This document shows, in pieces, positions 7,646 to 16,714 of a stretch of 52,408 nucleotides of DNA. A program made the translations under genes and the position numbers. The notes under the pieces are model-generated. The model searched no databases and was not told the DNA's origin. It saw nothing but the letters and a program-made list of their open reading frames with translations. Source of the DNA: Actinomycetota bacterium (GTDB lineage: Bacteria > Actinomycetota > Aquicultoria > SURF-47); NCBI GenBank assembly GCA_003599235.1, contig QZJE01000022.1:1-52408 (forward strand). The letters are read 5' to 3'. How positions within the stretch are numbered: position 1 is the first letter of the stretch; the number at the start of each line of letters is the position of its first letter.

Positions 7646-9441
7646 GAAACAGGTCGAGATTTTCTAAACAAAAAAGATGCCCAGTTAAAAAATCAATCGA
7701 TTTCTCATTTGCATTAGTAGGCAACCCTAATGTGGGCAAATCAGTAATATTTAATCACTTAACCGGCCTAGGAGTCCAAACTGCTAACTATCAAGGAACT
7801 ACTGTAGTAATAAATAAGGGCCAAACTGTTTTCAAAGATAAAAAAATTGAAGTAGTTGATTTGCCTGGCGCCTACGGCTTAGAGGGTATCTCCGAAGACC
7901 AGCAGGTAACAAGGGCGGCCATTTTAGAACAGGAGTTTGACTGTTTAATTGCCATTGCCGATGCTACTAACCTGCAAAGAAACCTCTACCTAGTATTACA
8001 GTTAATCGATTTAGGTCTGCCGGTTGTTCTATGCCTTAATCTAACTGACCTAGCAGAGTCCAAGAAAATTTCTACTGATACCCAAAAACTAGAGCAAATG
8101 TTAGGCGTTCCGGTGGTATCAACTGTAGCAACTCAAGGTAGGGGACTGGATTTATTAATCGAGACAGCAATGAAAGTAGCAAAGCAACCTCATAATAATA
8201 AAAGCCCCCATAAAGAGGGGGTCGAAGAAACTCAGAAAAGACACAAGCTTGCTAAAAATATTGTCCGCTCTACCCAAAAAGAAGAAGAAATTAAGGAAAC
8301 TATGGCTGATAAACTTTGGCGATATTCCACCCATCCGGTAATAGGGCTAGCCATGCTTTTATCTTTTGTCACTGCGTTTTTTGGTATTGTCGTATTCAGC
8401 GGCCTTTATATATCAAAAGCTTTCGAGGGATTATGGAAAACCCTAGCTTCTCCGGCAATTACATCTGTTATTCATCTTATTGTTGGAAATAACTCTCTTT
8501 CCAAAATCCTCCTTTGGGGGTTGGATGACGGTGTTTTAGCTGGTCTTTCCATTGGGGTTGCTTTTATTTTACCTTTTTATTTTCTTCTATCCTTGCTTGA
8601 GGATAGCGGTTATCTAAACTCCATTGCTTTTTTAACCGACAGAGTTGCTCACCGCATAGGACTGCATGGACGCTCCATTATTCCGTTGATATCAGCTGCA
8701 GGATGCAACGTGCCTGCTATTATGGGAACGCGCGCCCTAGGAAATAAAAGAGAGCGCTTTATTGCCAGCACCTTGATATCAATGACGCCATGTAGTGCCA
8801 GAACAGCCGTTATTTTAGGCTCCGTAGCCTTATTTGCCGGTATTGACAAGGCAGTTTTAATTTACTTAATTACTTTAGTTTTGATTTTTGGAACTGGTTT
8901 TTCTCTAAATAAAATAATACCTGGCAAAAGCACTGGTTTGGTAATGGAGATTTTTCCTTTTAGAGTGCCCACCGTCAAAAACACAGTACTTAAAACATGG
9001 ATGCACTTAAAAGGCTTTATTTCCCAAGCCCTACCTCTAATTGTAATTGGCAGTTTTTTGATGGGGTTTTTAATTGAGTTAAAACTTTTACCTATTGTCT
9101 CTAAACCGCTTTCCTTTATTTCGGTAACAGTTCTTGGACTGCCAGCTATTACAGGATTAGTTTTATTGGCTGGCTTTTTACGTAAAGAGATGGCTTTAGG
9201 GTTGCTTTACGTGCTAGCAGCCGCTCAATATGGTTCGGGCTTTAAGTTACCTGACTTAATGAGTAGCCAGCAAATGTTTATTTTTGCTTTAGTAGTTGCT
9301 CTCTATATCCCTTGCCTAGCCAGTTTCTCCGTCCTAGGAAAAGAACTCGGCTGGAAAAAAGCTGTCTACATCGGTTTGTTAACAACTGTCATCGCCTTGA
9401 CCATCGGCGGCCTCTTCCACCTCATATTTAGCATACTTTAA
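7642..9441 (+). CDS. feoB: Ferrous iron transporter FeoB
   Basis: 599 residues. The N-terminal G domain has GNPNVGKS (G1), DLPGAYGLEG (G3) and NLTD (G4). A lysine-rich spacer of about 50 residues follows at about 175-225. The C-terminal half carries about eight membrane helices and two Gate regions, including AAGCNVPAIMGTRALGNKRE and FLRKEMALGLLY, with the cysteine of GCNVPA likely in the permeation path. It imports Fe2+ across the inner membrane. The GTG start overlaps the stop of the regulator. It is somewhat shorter than proteobacterial FeoB (about 770), as is usual for Gram-positive-type proteins. Expression should follow the iron box at 6951. Confidence 0.96.
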   Translation: MRNRSRFSKQKRCPVKKSIDFSFALVGNPNVGKSVIFNHLTGLGVQTANYQGTTVVINKGQTVFKDKKIEVVDLPGAYGLEGISEDQQVTRAAILEQEFDCLIAIADATNLQRNLYLVLQLIDLGLPVVLCLNLTDLAESKKISTDTQKLEQMLGVPVVSTVATQGRGLDLLIETAMKVAKQPHNNKSPHKEGVEETQKRHKLAKNIVRSTQKEEEIKETMADKLWRYSTHPVIGLAMLLSFVTAFFGIVVFSGLYISKAFEGLWKTLASPAITSVIHLIVGNNSLSKILLWGLDDGVLAGLSIGVAFILPFYFLLSLLEDSGYLNSIAFLTDRVAHRIGLHGRSIIPLISAAGCNVPAIMGTRALGNKRERFIASTLISMTPCSARTAVILGSVALFAGIDKAVLIYLITLVLIFGTGFSLNKIIPGKSTGLVMEIFPFRVPTVKNTVLKTWMHLKGFISQALPLIVIGSFLMGFLIELKLLPIVSKPLSFISVTVLGLPAITGLVLLAGFLRKEMALGLLYVLAAAQYGSGFKLPDLMSSQQMFIFALVVALYIPCLASFSVLGKELGWKKAVYIGLLTTVIALTIGGLFHLIFSIL

Positions 9442-9475
9442 GTGATAAATAAGAAGTGAGGGGTGGCACGCCGAA

Positions 9476-9625
9476 TAATGCAAAGCTAAAAGTTCAAAAA
9501 TCAAAGCCACAACTAAAAATTAAAAACTATAACCAATTGAATGGTTTTAATAAACTTTTAAGTTTTGAATTATGGTTTTTAGCTTTTATTTTTAAGTTTT
9601 TAGTTTCAATGGGCAGGACCCCGAG
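9476..9625. repeat. AT-rich degenerate repeat; copy 1 of a two-site family
   Basis: The gap of about 215 nt after feoB is filled with degenerate words such as AACTAAAAATTAAAAACT and their complements, so it folds extensively. Its right end, 9576-9625, holds TTTTTAGCTTTT, then AAGTTTTTAGTTTCAAT, then CAGGACCCC. The same order recurs at 30656-30696. The 70-residue frame through here is the repeat being read as codons. Confidence 0.6.
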
Positions 9626-9640
9626 TTACTCAAAGTGTGC

Positions 9641-9660
9641 TATAATACCCCTGTCTTATG
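9641..9660 (+). promoter_or_regulatory. -10 box close to the start codon (very short leader)
   Basis: TATAAT at 9641-9646 lies only 11 nt before the ATG at 9658. Transcription should start at about 9652-9654, leaving a leader of a few nucleotides and no room for a ribosome binding site. No good -35 is seen. Confidence 0.55.
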
Positions 9661-10659
9661 ATATTTAGTAAAAAACGTAGTTTATTGCTAGTAAATCTAC
9701 TGGTTATCTTCATAATAACCCCTAATGTTAAAACTATGGCGGTAGGCCCTGCTAATATTGCGGTCATAGAAAATCAGTCACCTCAATATAAAAATCTCGT
9801 TGACCAACTAATAAAACTAAAGTCCAGGTCAGGCACTGTTTCGCAAATGATGGATAAACTCGACGACCGCCTGAATGATGTCGACAACAGAATGCGCACC
9901 CTTCAGTCTAAGATGGCAGAAACTGAGTTTGAGCTTAATGAAAAAAGTGAAACTCTTAACGATAGAGTACGGGCAATTTATATCAATGAAACATCAGACT
10001 CCCCTTTAGAGGTAGTGCTTAAATCAGATAATTTAAATGAGTTTATCGACCGCTTATCATTTTTTGAGTGGCTGTTAAAAAATGATACTTTTCTAGTCAA
10101 AAAAATTAAGTACGACCGCTCGGCACTAATTAATTGGAAAAATGAACTAGTTGAGAGCCGTCAAAAAATTGTAAGACTTAAAAACGAAAAAGAAAGCTCT
10201 CTAAAGGAAATTAGTGCTCTAAAAGATGAACTCAAACGACGAATAGCTGCAGCTAGCAGCCAGCAAATACTTGAGGTTGACCAGTGGGTGGGGGTAGTTA
10301 ACCGTATAAACCAATTTCTTTCAGGTTACGGCTCACCCCTTGACAGCTATGGCCAAGTTTTCGTAGCTGCCGGTAGGCGTTATCAAGTAGACCCCCGCTT
10401 AATCGTGGCTATCTGTGGAGTGGAATCAACATTTGGCCAATATTGCATTACCCCTTTTAATGGCTGGGGCAGAAAAGCTGTCGGTGGCGGATATAAGATG
10501 TATGGCTCCTGGGATGAGGCTATTTGGGATCAAGCCCTCTATCTTAGAACCCGCTATCTAGACTTAGGCCTTACCTCTTTTTATCAAATCGGCCAAAAAT
10601 ATTGCCCACCAGACCCTGCCTGGCCAGATAAGGTGAAGGCGTTTTTTATGATGATTTAG
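9658..10659 (+). CDS. Exported coiled-coil protein with lysozyme-like domain (cell-wall hydrolase)
   Basis: 333 residues. A signal peptide ([20 protein letters not shown], cleaved near residue 28) is followed by two long coiled-coil stretches (about 40-110 and 140-205) with spacing as in PcsB/CwlO/RipC-type N-terminal regulators. A C-terminal domain (about 225-333) follows: [20 protein letters not shown] has the catalytic-glutamate context of lytic transglycosylases or glucosaminidases (E in GVESTFG), then FNGWG and YLRTRY. Family knowledge puts such proteins in septal or side-wall peptidoglycan cleavage, with the coiled coil as an FtsEX-type switch; the partner is not in this window. It is convergent with fhs, overlapping by 4 nt at the stop codons. 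Confidence 0.8.
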   Translation: MIFSKKRSLLLVNLLVIFIITPNVKTMAVGPANIAVIENQSPQYKNLVDQLIKLKSRSGTVSQMMDKLDDRLNDVDNRMRTLQSKMAETEFELNEKSETLNDRVRAIYINETSDSPLEVVLKSDNLNEFIDRLSFFEWLLKNDTFLVKKIKYDRSALINWKNELVESRQKIVRLKNEKESSLKEISALKDELKRRIAAASSQQILEVDQWVGVVNRINQFLSGYGSPLDSYGQVFVAAGRRYQVDPRLIVAICGVESTFGQYCITPFNGWGRKAVGGGYKMYGSWDEAIWDQALYLRTRYLDLGLTSFYQIGQKYCPPDPAWPDKVKAFFMMI

Positions 10660-12365
10660 AACAATCCGGTTATTTTACCGTGATCATCAACATCAATGGC
10701 TTCGGCTGCCGGTACTTTTGGCAAGCCTGGCATAGTCATAATGGTTCCAGTAATCGGTACTAAGAACCCTGCCCCAGCTGATACCCTCACTTGACGAACT
10801 GTCATCCGCCAATCGGTTGGAGCTCCTCTTTTAGTAGGATCATCGGTAATTGAAGCTTGAGTTTTGGCCATACAAATAGGTACGTTATCATAGCCAATTT
10901 TGGTATACCTATCGATTGCTTCCTCTGCTTCGGAAAGATAATCTACCCCCTGAGCACCGTAAATCTTGGTAGCGATTGTCTCAATCTTCTCTTTAATAGT
11001 TGTGCCTTCAAGTTCATACAAAGGTTTAAAGTTGGATGGTTTCTTCTCGATTATATCGAGCACAGTTTCAGCCAAGTCAACTCCTCCAGCTCCACCATGC
11101 TCCCAAACATCAGAGTAAACAGCCACTGAGTTATGAGCTTCACAGTGCTCTTTAACCATTTTTACCTCAGCATCGGTATCGGTAATGAACTTATTAACCG
11201 CAACCACCACAGGCACACCAAATCCTTCAAGATTATCTATATGCCTGGTTAGATTCTCAAGACCCTTTTCCAGAGCTTGAAGATTTTCGGTTTTTAAATC
11301 TTCAAAGGCTACTCCGCCATGCATTTTAAGAGCTCTAACTGTGGCTACCAACACTACGCAATCTGGTTTTAGTCCAGCAAAGCGGCATTTGATATCAAAG
11401 AACTTCTCAGCCCCTAAATCAGCTCCAAAGCCAGCTTCTGTTACTACATAATCGGTTAATTTCAAAGCTAATTTAGTAGCTTCAACTGAGTTACATCCGT
11501 GAGCAATGTTGGCAAAAGGTCCACCATGAACAAAGGCCGGAGTATTCTCAAGTGTTTGAACAAGGTTTGGACGAATAGCATCTTTTAATAAAGCAGCCAT
11601 TGAGCCTTGAGCTTTTAGGTCAGCTGCTGTAACAGGCTCCCCATCAGTGTTATAGCCGACAATTATCTTAGACAAGCGGCTCTTTAAATCTTCTATTCCG
11701 TCAGCTAAACAAAGTATAGCCATTATCTCTGAAGCAACAGTGATATCAAAATGGCTATCCCTGGGCACGCCGTGTTCAGAACCACCAAGACCCACTTTAA
11801 CATGCCTTAGCGCCCTATCATTTAAGTCAACTACTCTGCCCCATGAAATATTATTCGTATCTATTTTCAAAGGATTATCTTTAATGAGATGGTTGTCGAG
11901 CAAAGCCGAAAGCAAATTATGAGCAGTAGTTATAGCATGGATGTCTCCGGTAAAATGAAGATTGATGTCTTCCATGGGAACTACTTGGGAATAACCTCCA
12001 CCAGCGGCTCCACCCTTGATTCCAAAGCATGGACCCAAAGAAGGCTCTCGAAGTGCAATCATACTGTTCTTCTTAAGGTGAGCACTTAGAGCCTGGCCCA
12101 GACCAACCGCTGTTGTCGATTTACCCTCCCCTGCAGGAGTGGGAGTAATAGCCGTACATAAAATAAGTTTTCCGTCCTCCTTGTTCTTAGCACGGTCTAA
12201 AGCCTCTTGGCTAATTTTTGCTTTGTACTTCCCGTAAAGCTCCAGGTCGTCTTCATTAAGACCAATCATCTCCGCAATTTCAGTGATGGGTTTCATTTGA
12301 GTTGCTTGAGCAATCTCAATGTCGGAAGGAACTACTTTCTTAGGCTTATCAGTTGACACAGTCAT
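10656..12365 (-). CDS. fhs: Formate--tetrahydrofolate ligase
   Basis: 569 residues, the normal size. It catalyses ATP + formate + THF to 10-formyl-THF, the entry step of the methyl branch of the Wood-Ljungdahl pathway and of one-carbon metabolism. The nucleotide-binding loop [20 protein letters not shown] is near residues 72-91; further family blocks are [20 protein letters not shown] and [20 protein letters not shown]. The ATG is preceded by AGGAGG. No folD, metF or CO dehydrogenase gene lies in the window, so autotrophy versus simple C1 use cannot be decided here. Confidence 0.97.
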   Translation of the reverse strand: MTVSTDKPKKVVPSDIEIAQATQMKPITEIAEMIGLNEDDLELYGKYKAKISQEALDRAKNKEDGKLILCTAITPTPAGEGKSTTAVGLGQALSAHLKKNSMIALREPSLGPCFGIKGGAAGGGYSQVVPMEDINLHFTGDIHAITTAHNLLSALLDNHLIKDNPLKIDTNNISWGRVVDLNDRALRHVKVGLGGSEHGVPRDSHFDITVASEIMAILCLADGIEDLKSRLSKIIVGYNTDGEPVTAADLKAQGSMAALLKDAIRPNLVQTLENTPAFVHGGPFANIAHGCNSVEATKLALKLTDYVVTEAGFGADLGAEKFFDIKCRFAGLKPDCVVLVATVRALKMHGGVAFEDLKTENLQALEKGLENLTRHIDNLEGFGVPVVVAVNKFITDTDAEVKMVKEHCEAHNSVAVYSDVWEHGGAGGVDLAETVLDIIEKKPSNFKPLYELEGTTIKEKIETIATKIYGAQGVDYLSEAEEAIDRYTKIGYDNVPICMAKTQASITDDPTKRGAPTDWRMTVRQVRVSAGAGFLVPITGTIMTMPGLPKVPAAEAIDVDDHGKITGLF

Positions 12366-12377
12366 TTAACCTCCTAG

Positions 12378-12423
12378 GTGTTTAAGCAAACACTTATTAG
12401 TAGTTTAGTAGTTTGAGATTATA
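12378..12423 (-). promoter_or_regulatory. fhs promoter and operator-like inverted repeat
   Basis: On the minus strand an extended -10, ATGCTATAAT, has its TATAAT at 12423-12418. Between it and the ribosome binding site lies GTGTTT-AAGC-AAACAC (12379-12394), a perfect 6-bp inverted repeat in the roughly 45-nt leader. It could be an operator or a small hairpin. Confidence 0.5.
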
Positions 12424-12581
12424 GCATACTAAAGGCCAGGGCAAATAGTAGTTTTGAAAAAAATTCTTGCAAAAATTTGAAATTTCAGACATATTTGACA
12501 ATAGTTATAAAATTTGTGGTTTTCTTCAGCTATTAATATCTTCTTTTCTCATAAAAAAATTAGCTTAGTATAAGGGGTGAA
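12424..12581. other. Divergent fhs/ferredoxin intergenic region
   Basis: AT-rich with several promoter-like words reading towards the ferredoxin gene (TTGCAA, TTGACA, TATAAA), none with clearly correct spacing. AAGGGG at 12572-12577 is the ribosome binding site of the ferredoxin gene. I see no gene or strong RNA fold here. Confidence 0.4.
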
Positions 12582-13262
12582 ATGACAATAAGAAAAATAA
12601 TCAAGATTGATGAAGATAGATGCGACGGTTGTGGCCAATGTGCGTCTGCCTGCCATGAAGGAGCAATCCAGATAATTGATGGGAAAGCTAAGCTTGTAAG
12701 TGAAACCTATTGTGACGGTCTAGGTGCTTGTATTGGAGAATGTCCTCAGGACGCCATCACTTTAGAAGAAAGAGAAGCAGAAGATTTTAGTCAAGAAGCC
12801 GTCGATAAACACCTTCACGATAGAAAACCATCGACACACAGCAATCACTCACATAAATGCCCTTCTGCTAATGCCTTTGAAGTTACCACTTCCTCTTCTA
12901 AGCTAACCAACTGGCCGGTTCAAATATCCTTAGTGCCGCCTAATGCCCCTTATCTAAATGATGCTAATTTGTTGATATGTGCTGATTGTGTCCCCTTTGC
13001 TTATGCAAATTTCCACCAGGACCTGTTAGATGACAAATTAGTTTTAATTGGATGCCCCAAATTAGACGATGCTTTATTTTATCAGGATAAATTGGCTGAT
13101 ATTTTTAAGCTCAACGGTATTAAAGAAATAACGGTAGCCCATATGGAAGTCCCCTGCTGTTTCGGCTTAACCCAAATAGTTAGAGATGCCATAAAGCAAT
13201 CAGATAAAGAAATTGGTTTGGAAGTTATTAATATATCTATAAAAGGCGAAAGAGTATCTTAA
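12582..13262 (+). CDS. Two-[4Fe-4S] ferredoxin protein with C-terminal extension
   Basis: 226 residues. The N-terminal 60 residues hold two cluster motifs: CDGCGQCASACHEGAI near residue 14, and CDGLGACIGECPQDAI near residue 47, where the first-to-second spacing is altered (CX5CX3CP, one cysteine fewer). The second site may therefore bind its cluster differently or not at all. A histidine-rich linker follows, then a domain of about 120 residues containing ICADCVPFAYANFHQ, LIGCPKLDD and EVPCCFGLTQIV, three further cysteine groups. Similar ferredoxin-domain proteins occur widely in anaerobes without a fixed function. Cytosolic. It is convergent with the carbamoyltransferase, 6 nt apart. Confidence 0.85.
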   Translation: MTIRKIIKIDEDRCDGCGQCASACHEGAIQIIDGKAKLVSETYCDGLGACIGECPQDAITLEEREAEDFSQEAVDKHLHDRKPSTHSNHSHKCPSANAFEVTTSSSKLTNWPVQISLVPPNAPYLNDANLLICADCVPFAYANFHQDLLDDKLVLIGCPKLDDALFYQDKLADIFKLNGIKEITVAHMEVPCCFGLTQIVRDAIKQSDKEIGLEVINISIKGERVS

Positions 13263-13268
13263 AATAAA

Positions 13269-14939
13269 TTATTTCTCTAACATCCAGTTGCCAATGAAGA
13301 GGTAATCTATATCGGCTTTGATGAAGCAATTGATGGCCTCTTTTGGAGTACACACGATAGGCTCACCGCGCACATTAAAAGAAGTGTTTAACACTACCGG
13401 CACCTTGGTGAGCTTGTAGAATTCGTTTATTAAATCCCAGTACAAAGGGTTGATATCTTTGCTCACCGTCTGTATCCTGCCAGTATTATCCACATGATTA
13501 ACTGATGGAATTACCTCTCGTTTTTCTTCTTTAATGGGCAAAACCATCAGCATAAAATGCTCGGGGTAATAAGGCTCGAAATACTCTGCCGCGTATTCTT
13601 GAAGCACCGAAGGAGCAAAGGGTCTAAATCCTTCTCTAAACTTAACCCTAGCGTTGATAATATCCTTCATTTTGGGATCTCTGGGGTCAGCTAAGATGCT
13701 TCTGTTTCCTAATGCTCTAGGACCGGCCTCCATCCTTCCTTGAAACCAGCCGACGATTTTTCCATCAGCTATTTTTTTAGCCGCTTCTTTAGTAACATTT
13801 TCAACCTTGCTCTTTTTTACATGGAAAGCACCGAGAGCTTCTTCAATTTCTCCTTCAGAGTATTCAGGCCCTAGATACACATGATTTAGGGCAATGTGTT
13901 TTTTAGGCTGATTAAGCTTGTTCCACATATAAATGGCCGAACCAACCGCTCCTCCGGCATCGTTAGCTGCAGCTTGAATAAAAACATCTTTGAAAGGAGT
14001 GTTCATCAATATCTGGGCATTCATAACCGAATTAAGTCCGATACCGCCGGCAATACATAAGTTGTCAAGCTTAGTCTGCTCGTATAGCCAGTTACAGAGG
14101 TGAACAGCACAATCCTCGGTTATCTTCTGCAGAGCCCAGGCAATATCTTCATAGTGCTCACTCATCTGGGACTCTTTTTGCCTAGGCGGGCCAAATTTCT
14201 TTAGGAACTTGTTGGAGGCTCCATAGCCGCCTTTATAGTGATAGGTAAAGTAGCTTAAATTAACTTGAAAATTTCCATTATCAAAAAAAACCAGGTCTTT
14301 GAAATCTTCGTAGTAAGTCGGCCGGCCGTAAGGAGCTAGCCCCATCACCTTTCCTTCGCCGCTGTTAGGGGTAAACCCGAGGTACTTGGTAATACAAGTA
14401 TAAACCGAACCCAGAGAGTGAGGGTTTTTAATCTCTCTTATAACCTTGATATCGTTGCCCCGGCCGACTCCCATCATGGTAGAGATGTAGTCGCCACCGC
14501 GATCTATGGAAAAAATGGCTGATTCGGAAAAATCCGACAATAAAAAGCTGGAGGCTGCATGGGCCCGGTGATGGCCGACTAAAGCGATTTTGCCTTTATA
14601 GCCATGTTTACTCCTGATTTGCTTTATCTTCTGATTAAGCTGATGATCAAACATCACTTGGCCACCGAAGCGAAGGATGGTATAAGGGCGTTTTAGAAAA
14701 TCAATAAATCCCCTTCTTAGATCCAAGGTTGGAATGTAGGAAAAACAAACATAGTCCAGCTCATTGATGTCTTTTAGGCCACCGGTATTTAGACAATATT
14801 TAATGGAATTAACCGGATATTCATAGGTATGTTTTTTTCTTAAAAACCGCTCTTCTTCGACAAAAGCAACCACTTCTCCGTTTTGGACAAGAGCAGCAGA
14901 AGTATCATGACTAAAAGTGTTTATTCCTAAGATATTCAT
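13269..14939 (-). CDS. Carbamoyltransferase, NodU/CmcH family
   Basis: 556 residues, full length for the family. The N-terminal ASKHA-like Kae1 fold starts MNILGINTFSHDTSAAL and has the metal-binding GHHRAHAASSF. The C-terminal YrdC-like part includes FQGRMEAGPRALGNRSILADPR, RPFAPSVL and LNTSFNVRGEPIV. These enzymes move a carbamoyl group from carbamoyl phosphate, via carbamoyl-AMP, to a hydroxyl of a sugar or natural product. No glycosyltransferase or biosynthetic cluster lies beside it, so the acceptor is unknown. No ribosome binding site is evident before the ATG. Confidence 0.92.
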   Translation of the reverse strand: MNILGINTFSHDTSAALVQNGEVVAFVEEERFLRKKHTYEYPVNSIKYCLNTGGLKDINELDYVCFSYIPTLDLRRGFIDFLKRPYTILRFGGQVMFDHQLNQKIKQIRSKHGYKGKIALVGHHRAHAASSFLLSDFSESAIFSIDRGGDYISTMMGVGRGNDIKVIREIKNPHSLGSVYTCITKYLGFTPNSGEGKVMGLAPYGRPTYYEDFKDLVFFDNGNFQVNLSYFTYHYKGGYGASNKFLKKFGPPRQKESQMSEHYEDIAWALQKITEDCAVHLCNWLYEQTKLDNLCIAGGIGLNSVMNAQILMNTPFKDVFIQAAANDAGGAVGSAIYMWNKLNQPKKHIALNHVYLGPEYSEGEIEEALGAFHVKKSKVENVTKEAAKKIADGKIVGWFQGRMEAGPRALGNRSILADPRDPKMKDIINARVKFREGFRPFAPSVLQEYAAEYFEPYYPEHFMLMVLPIKEEKREVIPSVNHVDNTGRIQTVSKDINPLYWDLINEFYKLTKVPVVLNTSFNVRGEPIVCTPKEAINCFIKADIDYLFIGNWMLEK

Positions 14940-14950
14940 AAAAAAAACCG

Positions 14951-15072
14951 TTGTTCGTTATTCGTTATTCGATGTTCGTTAAACATTCAGAAAATCATAA
15001 TAACATGGCAACCATTGATTAACCATACAATGTGTAAGTATCGAAGCTCGAACAACCAAGTTCGAACAACGA
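14951..15072. repeat. Tandem TTCGTTAT words with distal inverted copy
   Basis: 14951-14981 is a run of TTCGTTAT/TTCGATG words. 15042-15072 holds the reverse-complement words CGAACAAC twice. CGTTGTTCG near 14949 and CGAACAACG near 15063 would pair across about 100 nt, framing the gap between gpsA and the carbamoyltransferase. Confidence 0.55.
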
Positions 15073-15073
15073 T

Positions 15074-16075
15074 TTAGTGATTCTCTTCTGTGGGATGGCG
15101 ACCCATTAAAGAACGTACAACCTCTAGGGGGTCTTTATCTTCATGAAGGACTTGGACTACTGCATCATTTATCGGCATATCTATTTGAGCTTTTCTTGAT
15201 ATATCCCTTAAGGCCAAACAGGTTTTAGCTCCCTCAGCTACCATTTTAGTCTCTTTGGCTATTGTCTCGAGGCTTTTCCCTTTAACAAACCGCTCTCCCA
15301 AACTGCGGTTGCGGCTGTGTTTAGAGGTACAAGTAGCAATTAAATCCCCTACTCCGGAAAGCCCTGAGAAAGTAAGAGCGCTGGCTCCAAAATATACCCC
15401 CAGCCTAGTCATCTCGGCTAGCCCTCTAGTCATTAAAGAAGCCTTGGTGTTATCGCCAAAACCCAGTCCGTCAGACATCCCCGAAGCAATAGCAATAACG
15501 TTTTTTACAGCCGCTGCTATTTCTACTCCAACAAGATCGTTATTAGTGTAGACCCGAAAGTAAGGAGTCATAAATATCTCTTGGAGTTTAACTGCTACCT
15601 TACTGTCAATAGCGCTTATAACCGTGGCGCTGGGAATTTCTTTTGAAACCTCTTCGGCATGGTTGGGGCCTGACAATACCGCAATTTTATTTTCAAAGCC
15701 TTCTGGTAATTCCTCTTTAATAACCTGGCTCATCCTGGAGCTGGTACCTAATTCAATTCCTTTAGCTAAACTTAAAACCGGTACTGCATTATTTAATATT
15801 GGACTAATTTCCTTGACAGCCGCCCTCATAAACTGAGATGGAACCGCCAAAACTACTACTTGGGCACCAGCTAGTGCCTCTTTAAGAACATTAGCCGATA
15901 CTAGATTAGCCGGCAAAACAATATCACTTAAATAATGATTATTATGATGGGTGGAATTGATGGAATCGGCAATTTCTTTTTCTCTAGCCCATAAACAAAC
16001 ATTAAAACCTTTTTTTGCTAATAATCTTGACACAGCCGTTCCCCAGCTACCGGCACCAATTACAGATATCTTCAT
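15074..16075 (-). CDS. gpsA: NAD(P)-dependent glycerol-3-phosphate dehydrogenase
   Basis: 333 residues from the chosen ATG at 16075, which puts the dinucleotide-binding ISVIGAGSWGTA right at the N terminus; the frame opens 6 codons earlier but that extension is not needed. Other family blocks are VLAVPSQFMR, LSGPNHAEEV and AAVKNVIAIASGMSDGLGFG with the catalytic lysine, then SGVGDLIATC. It reduces dihydroxyacetone phosphate to sn-glycerol-3-phosphate for phospholipid synthesis. It is the last gene of the hisC-to-gpsA run, 30 nt after plsY, which uses its product. Confidence 0.96.
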   Translation of the reverse strand: MKISVIGAGSWGTAVSRLLAKKGFNVCLWAREKEIADSINSTHHNNHYLSDIVLPANLVSANVLKEALAGAQVVVLAVPSQFMRAAVKEISPILNNAVPVLSLAKGIELGTSSRMSQVIKEELPEGFENKIAVLSGPNHAEEVSKEIPSATVISAIDSKVAVKLQEIFMTPYFRVYTNNDLVGVEIAAAVKNVIAIASGMSDGLGFGDNTKASLMTRGLAEMTRLGVYFGASALTFSGLSGVGDLIATCTSKHSRNRSLGERFVKGKSLETIAKETKMVAEGAKTCLALRDISRKAQIDMPINDAVVQVLHEDKDPLEVVRSLMGRHPTEENH

Positions 16076-16105
16076 AACTTCTTTGCACGCCACCCATCGC
16101 TTGTA

Positions 16106-16714
16106 TTATGCCCAAATTCTTGGTTCAGTTTTATTAATTATACGCTTGATATTCTCCCTGTGCTTAAAAACAACTAATGCTGCCACAAAAAAAGCAAATA
16201 TCAATAAAGGATAATCCCCTTTGATTAAAAAGAATACCAGCACGGGATACAAAGTAACAGAAGTAATGGAAGCAAGAGATACGTAACGAGAGACAAACAA
16301 GACAGCAAATTGAACCACCACTAAAATGATGGCTACTTTAAAAGAAAGCACCAAAATAACCCCTAAGCCGGTTGATACCCCCTTGCCCCCTTTGAAGTTA
16401 AGAAAAGGCGAGTACATGTGCCCAAGAGGAGCAGCCATTCCGACCGCAATTTTATAGAAGCTAAAAGTGACATTGTGTAACCCTGGATAAGCCCAGATAA
16501 AAAGCAACAGAGGCACAGCCCCTTTGCATACATCGAGAATAAAAACTAACGTTCCTGCCGGCCGGCCTAATATTCTAAAAGTATTGGTAGCTCCGATATT
16601 ACCGCTTCCTAGCTTGGTTATATCTTTCTTAAAAAGATGGTGGCCAACTAGATACCCAAAAGGAATAGAGCCAATAAAAAAAGAAATTGCTATAAACAAT
16701 AAAGCTGTAATCAT
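16106..16714 (-). CDS. plsY: Glycerol-3-phosphate acyltransferase PlsY
   Basis: 202-residue membrane protein with about five helices. All three loop motifs are present: SIPFGYLVG, GSGNIGATNTFRILG near residues 37-51, and FKGGKGVSTGLGV. It transfers an acyl group from acyl-phosphate to position 1 of glycerol-3-phosphate, the first step of phospholipid synthesis in bacteria with PlsX/PlsY. The start overlaps the stop of der by 4 nt (ATGA). It sits next to gpsA, which supplies the substrate. Confidence 0.96.
   Translation of the reverse strand: MITALLFIAISFFIGSIPFGYLVGHHLFKKDITKLGSGNIGATNTFRILGRPAGTLVFILDVCKGAVPLLLFIWAYPGLHNVTFSFYKIAVGMAAPLGHMYSPFLNFKGGKGVSTGLGVILVLSFKVAIILVVVQFAVLFVSRYVSLASITSVTLYPVLVFFLIKGDYPLLIFAFFVAALVVFKHRENIKRIINKTEPRIWA

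Noticed and set aside
9461..9473. GGGTGGCACGCCG resembling the T-box core.
   Set aside because: It lies downstream of feoB, has no specifier or antiterminator fold, and no aminoacyl-tRNA synthetase or amino acid gene follows.
9456..9668. 70-codon frame between feoB and the cell-wall hydrolase.
   Set aside because: The sequence is a degenerate AT-rich repeat shared with 30.7 kb and the frame overlaps the promoter of the next gene.
16082..16105. GCACGCCACCC near gpsA as a relative of the 9461 sequence.
   Set aside because: The match is short and not a consistent reverse complement, so it is not counted as a repeat copy.
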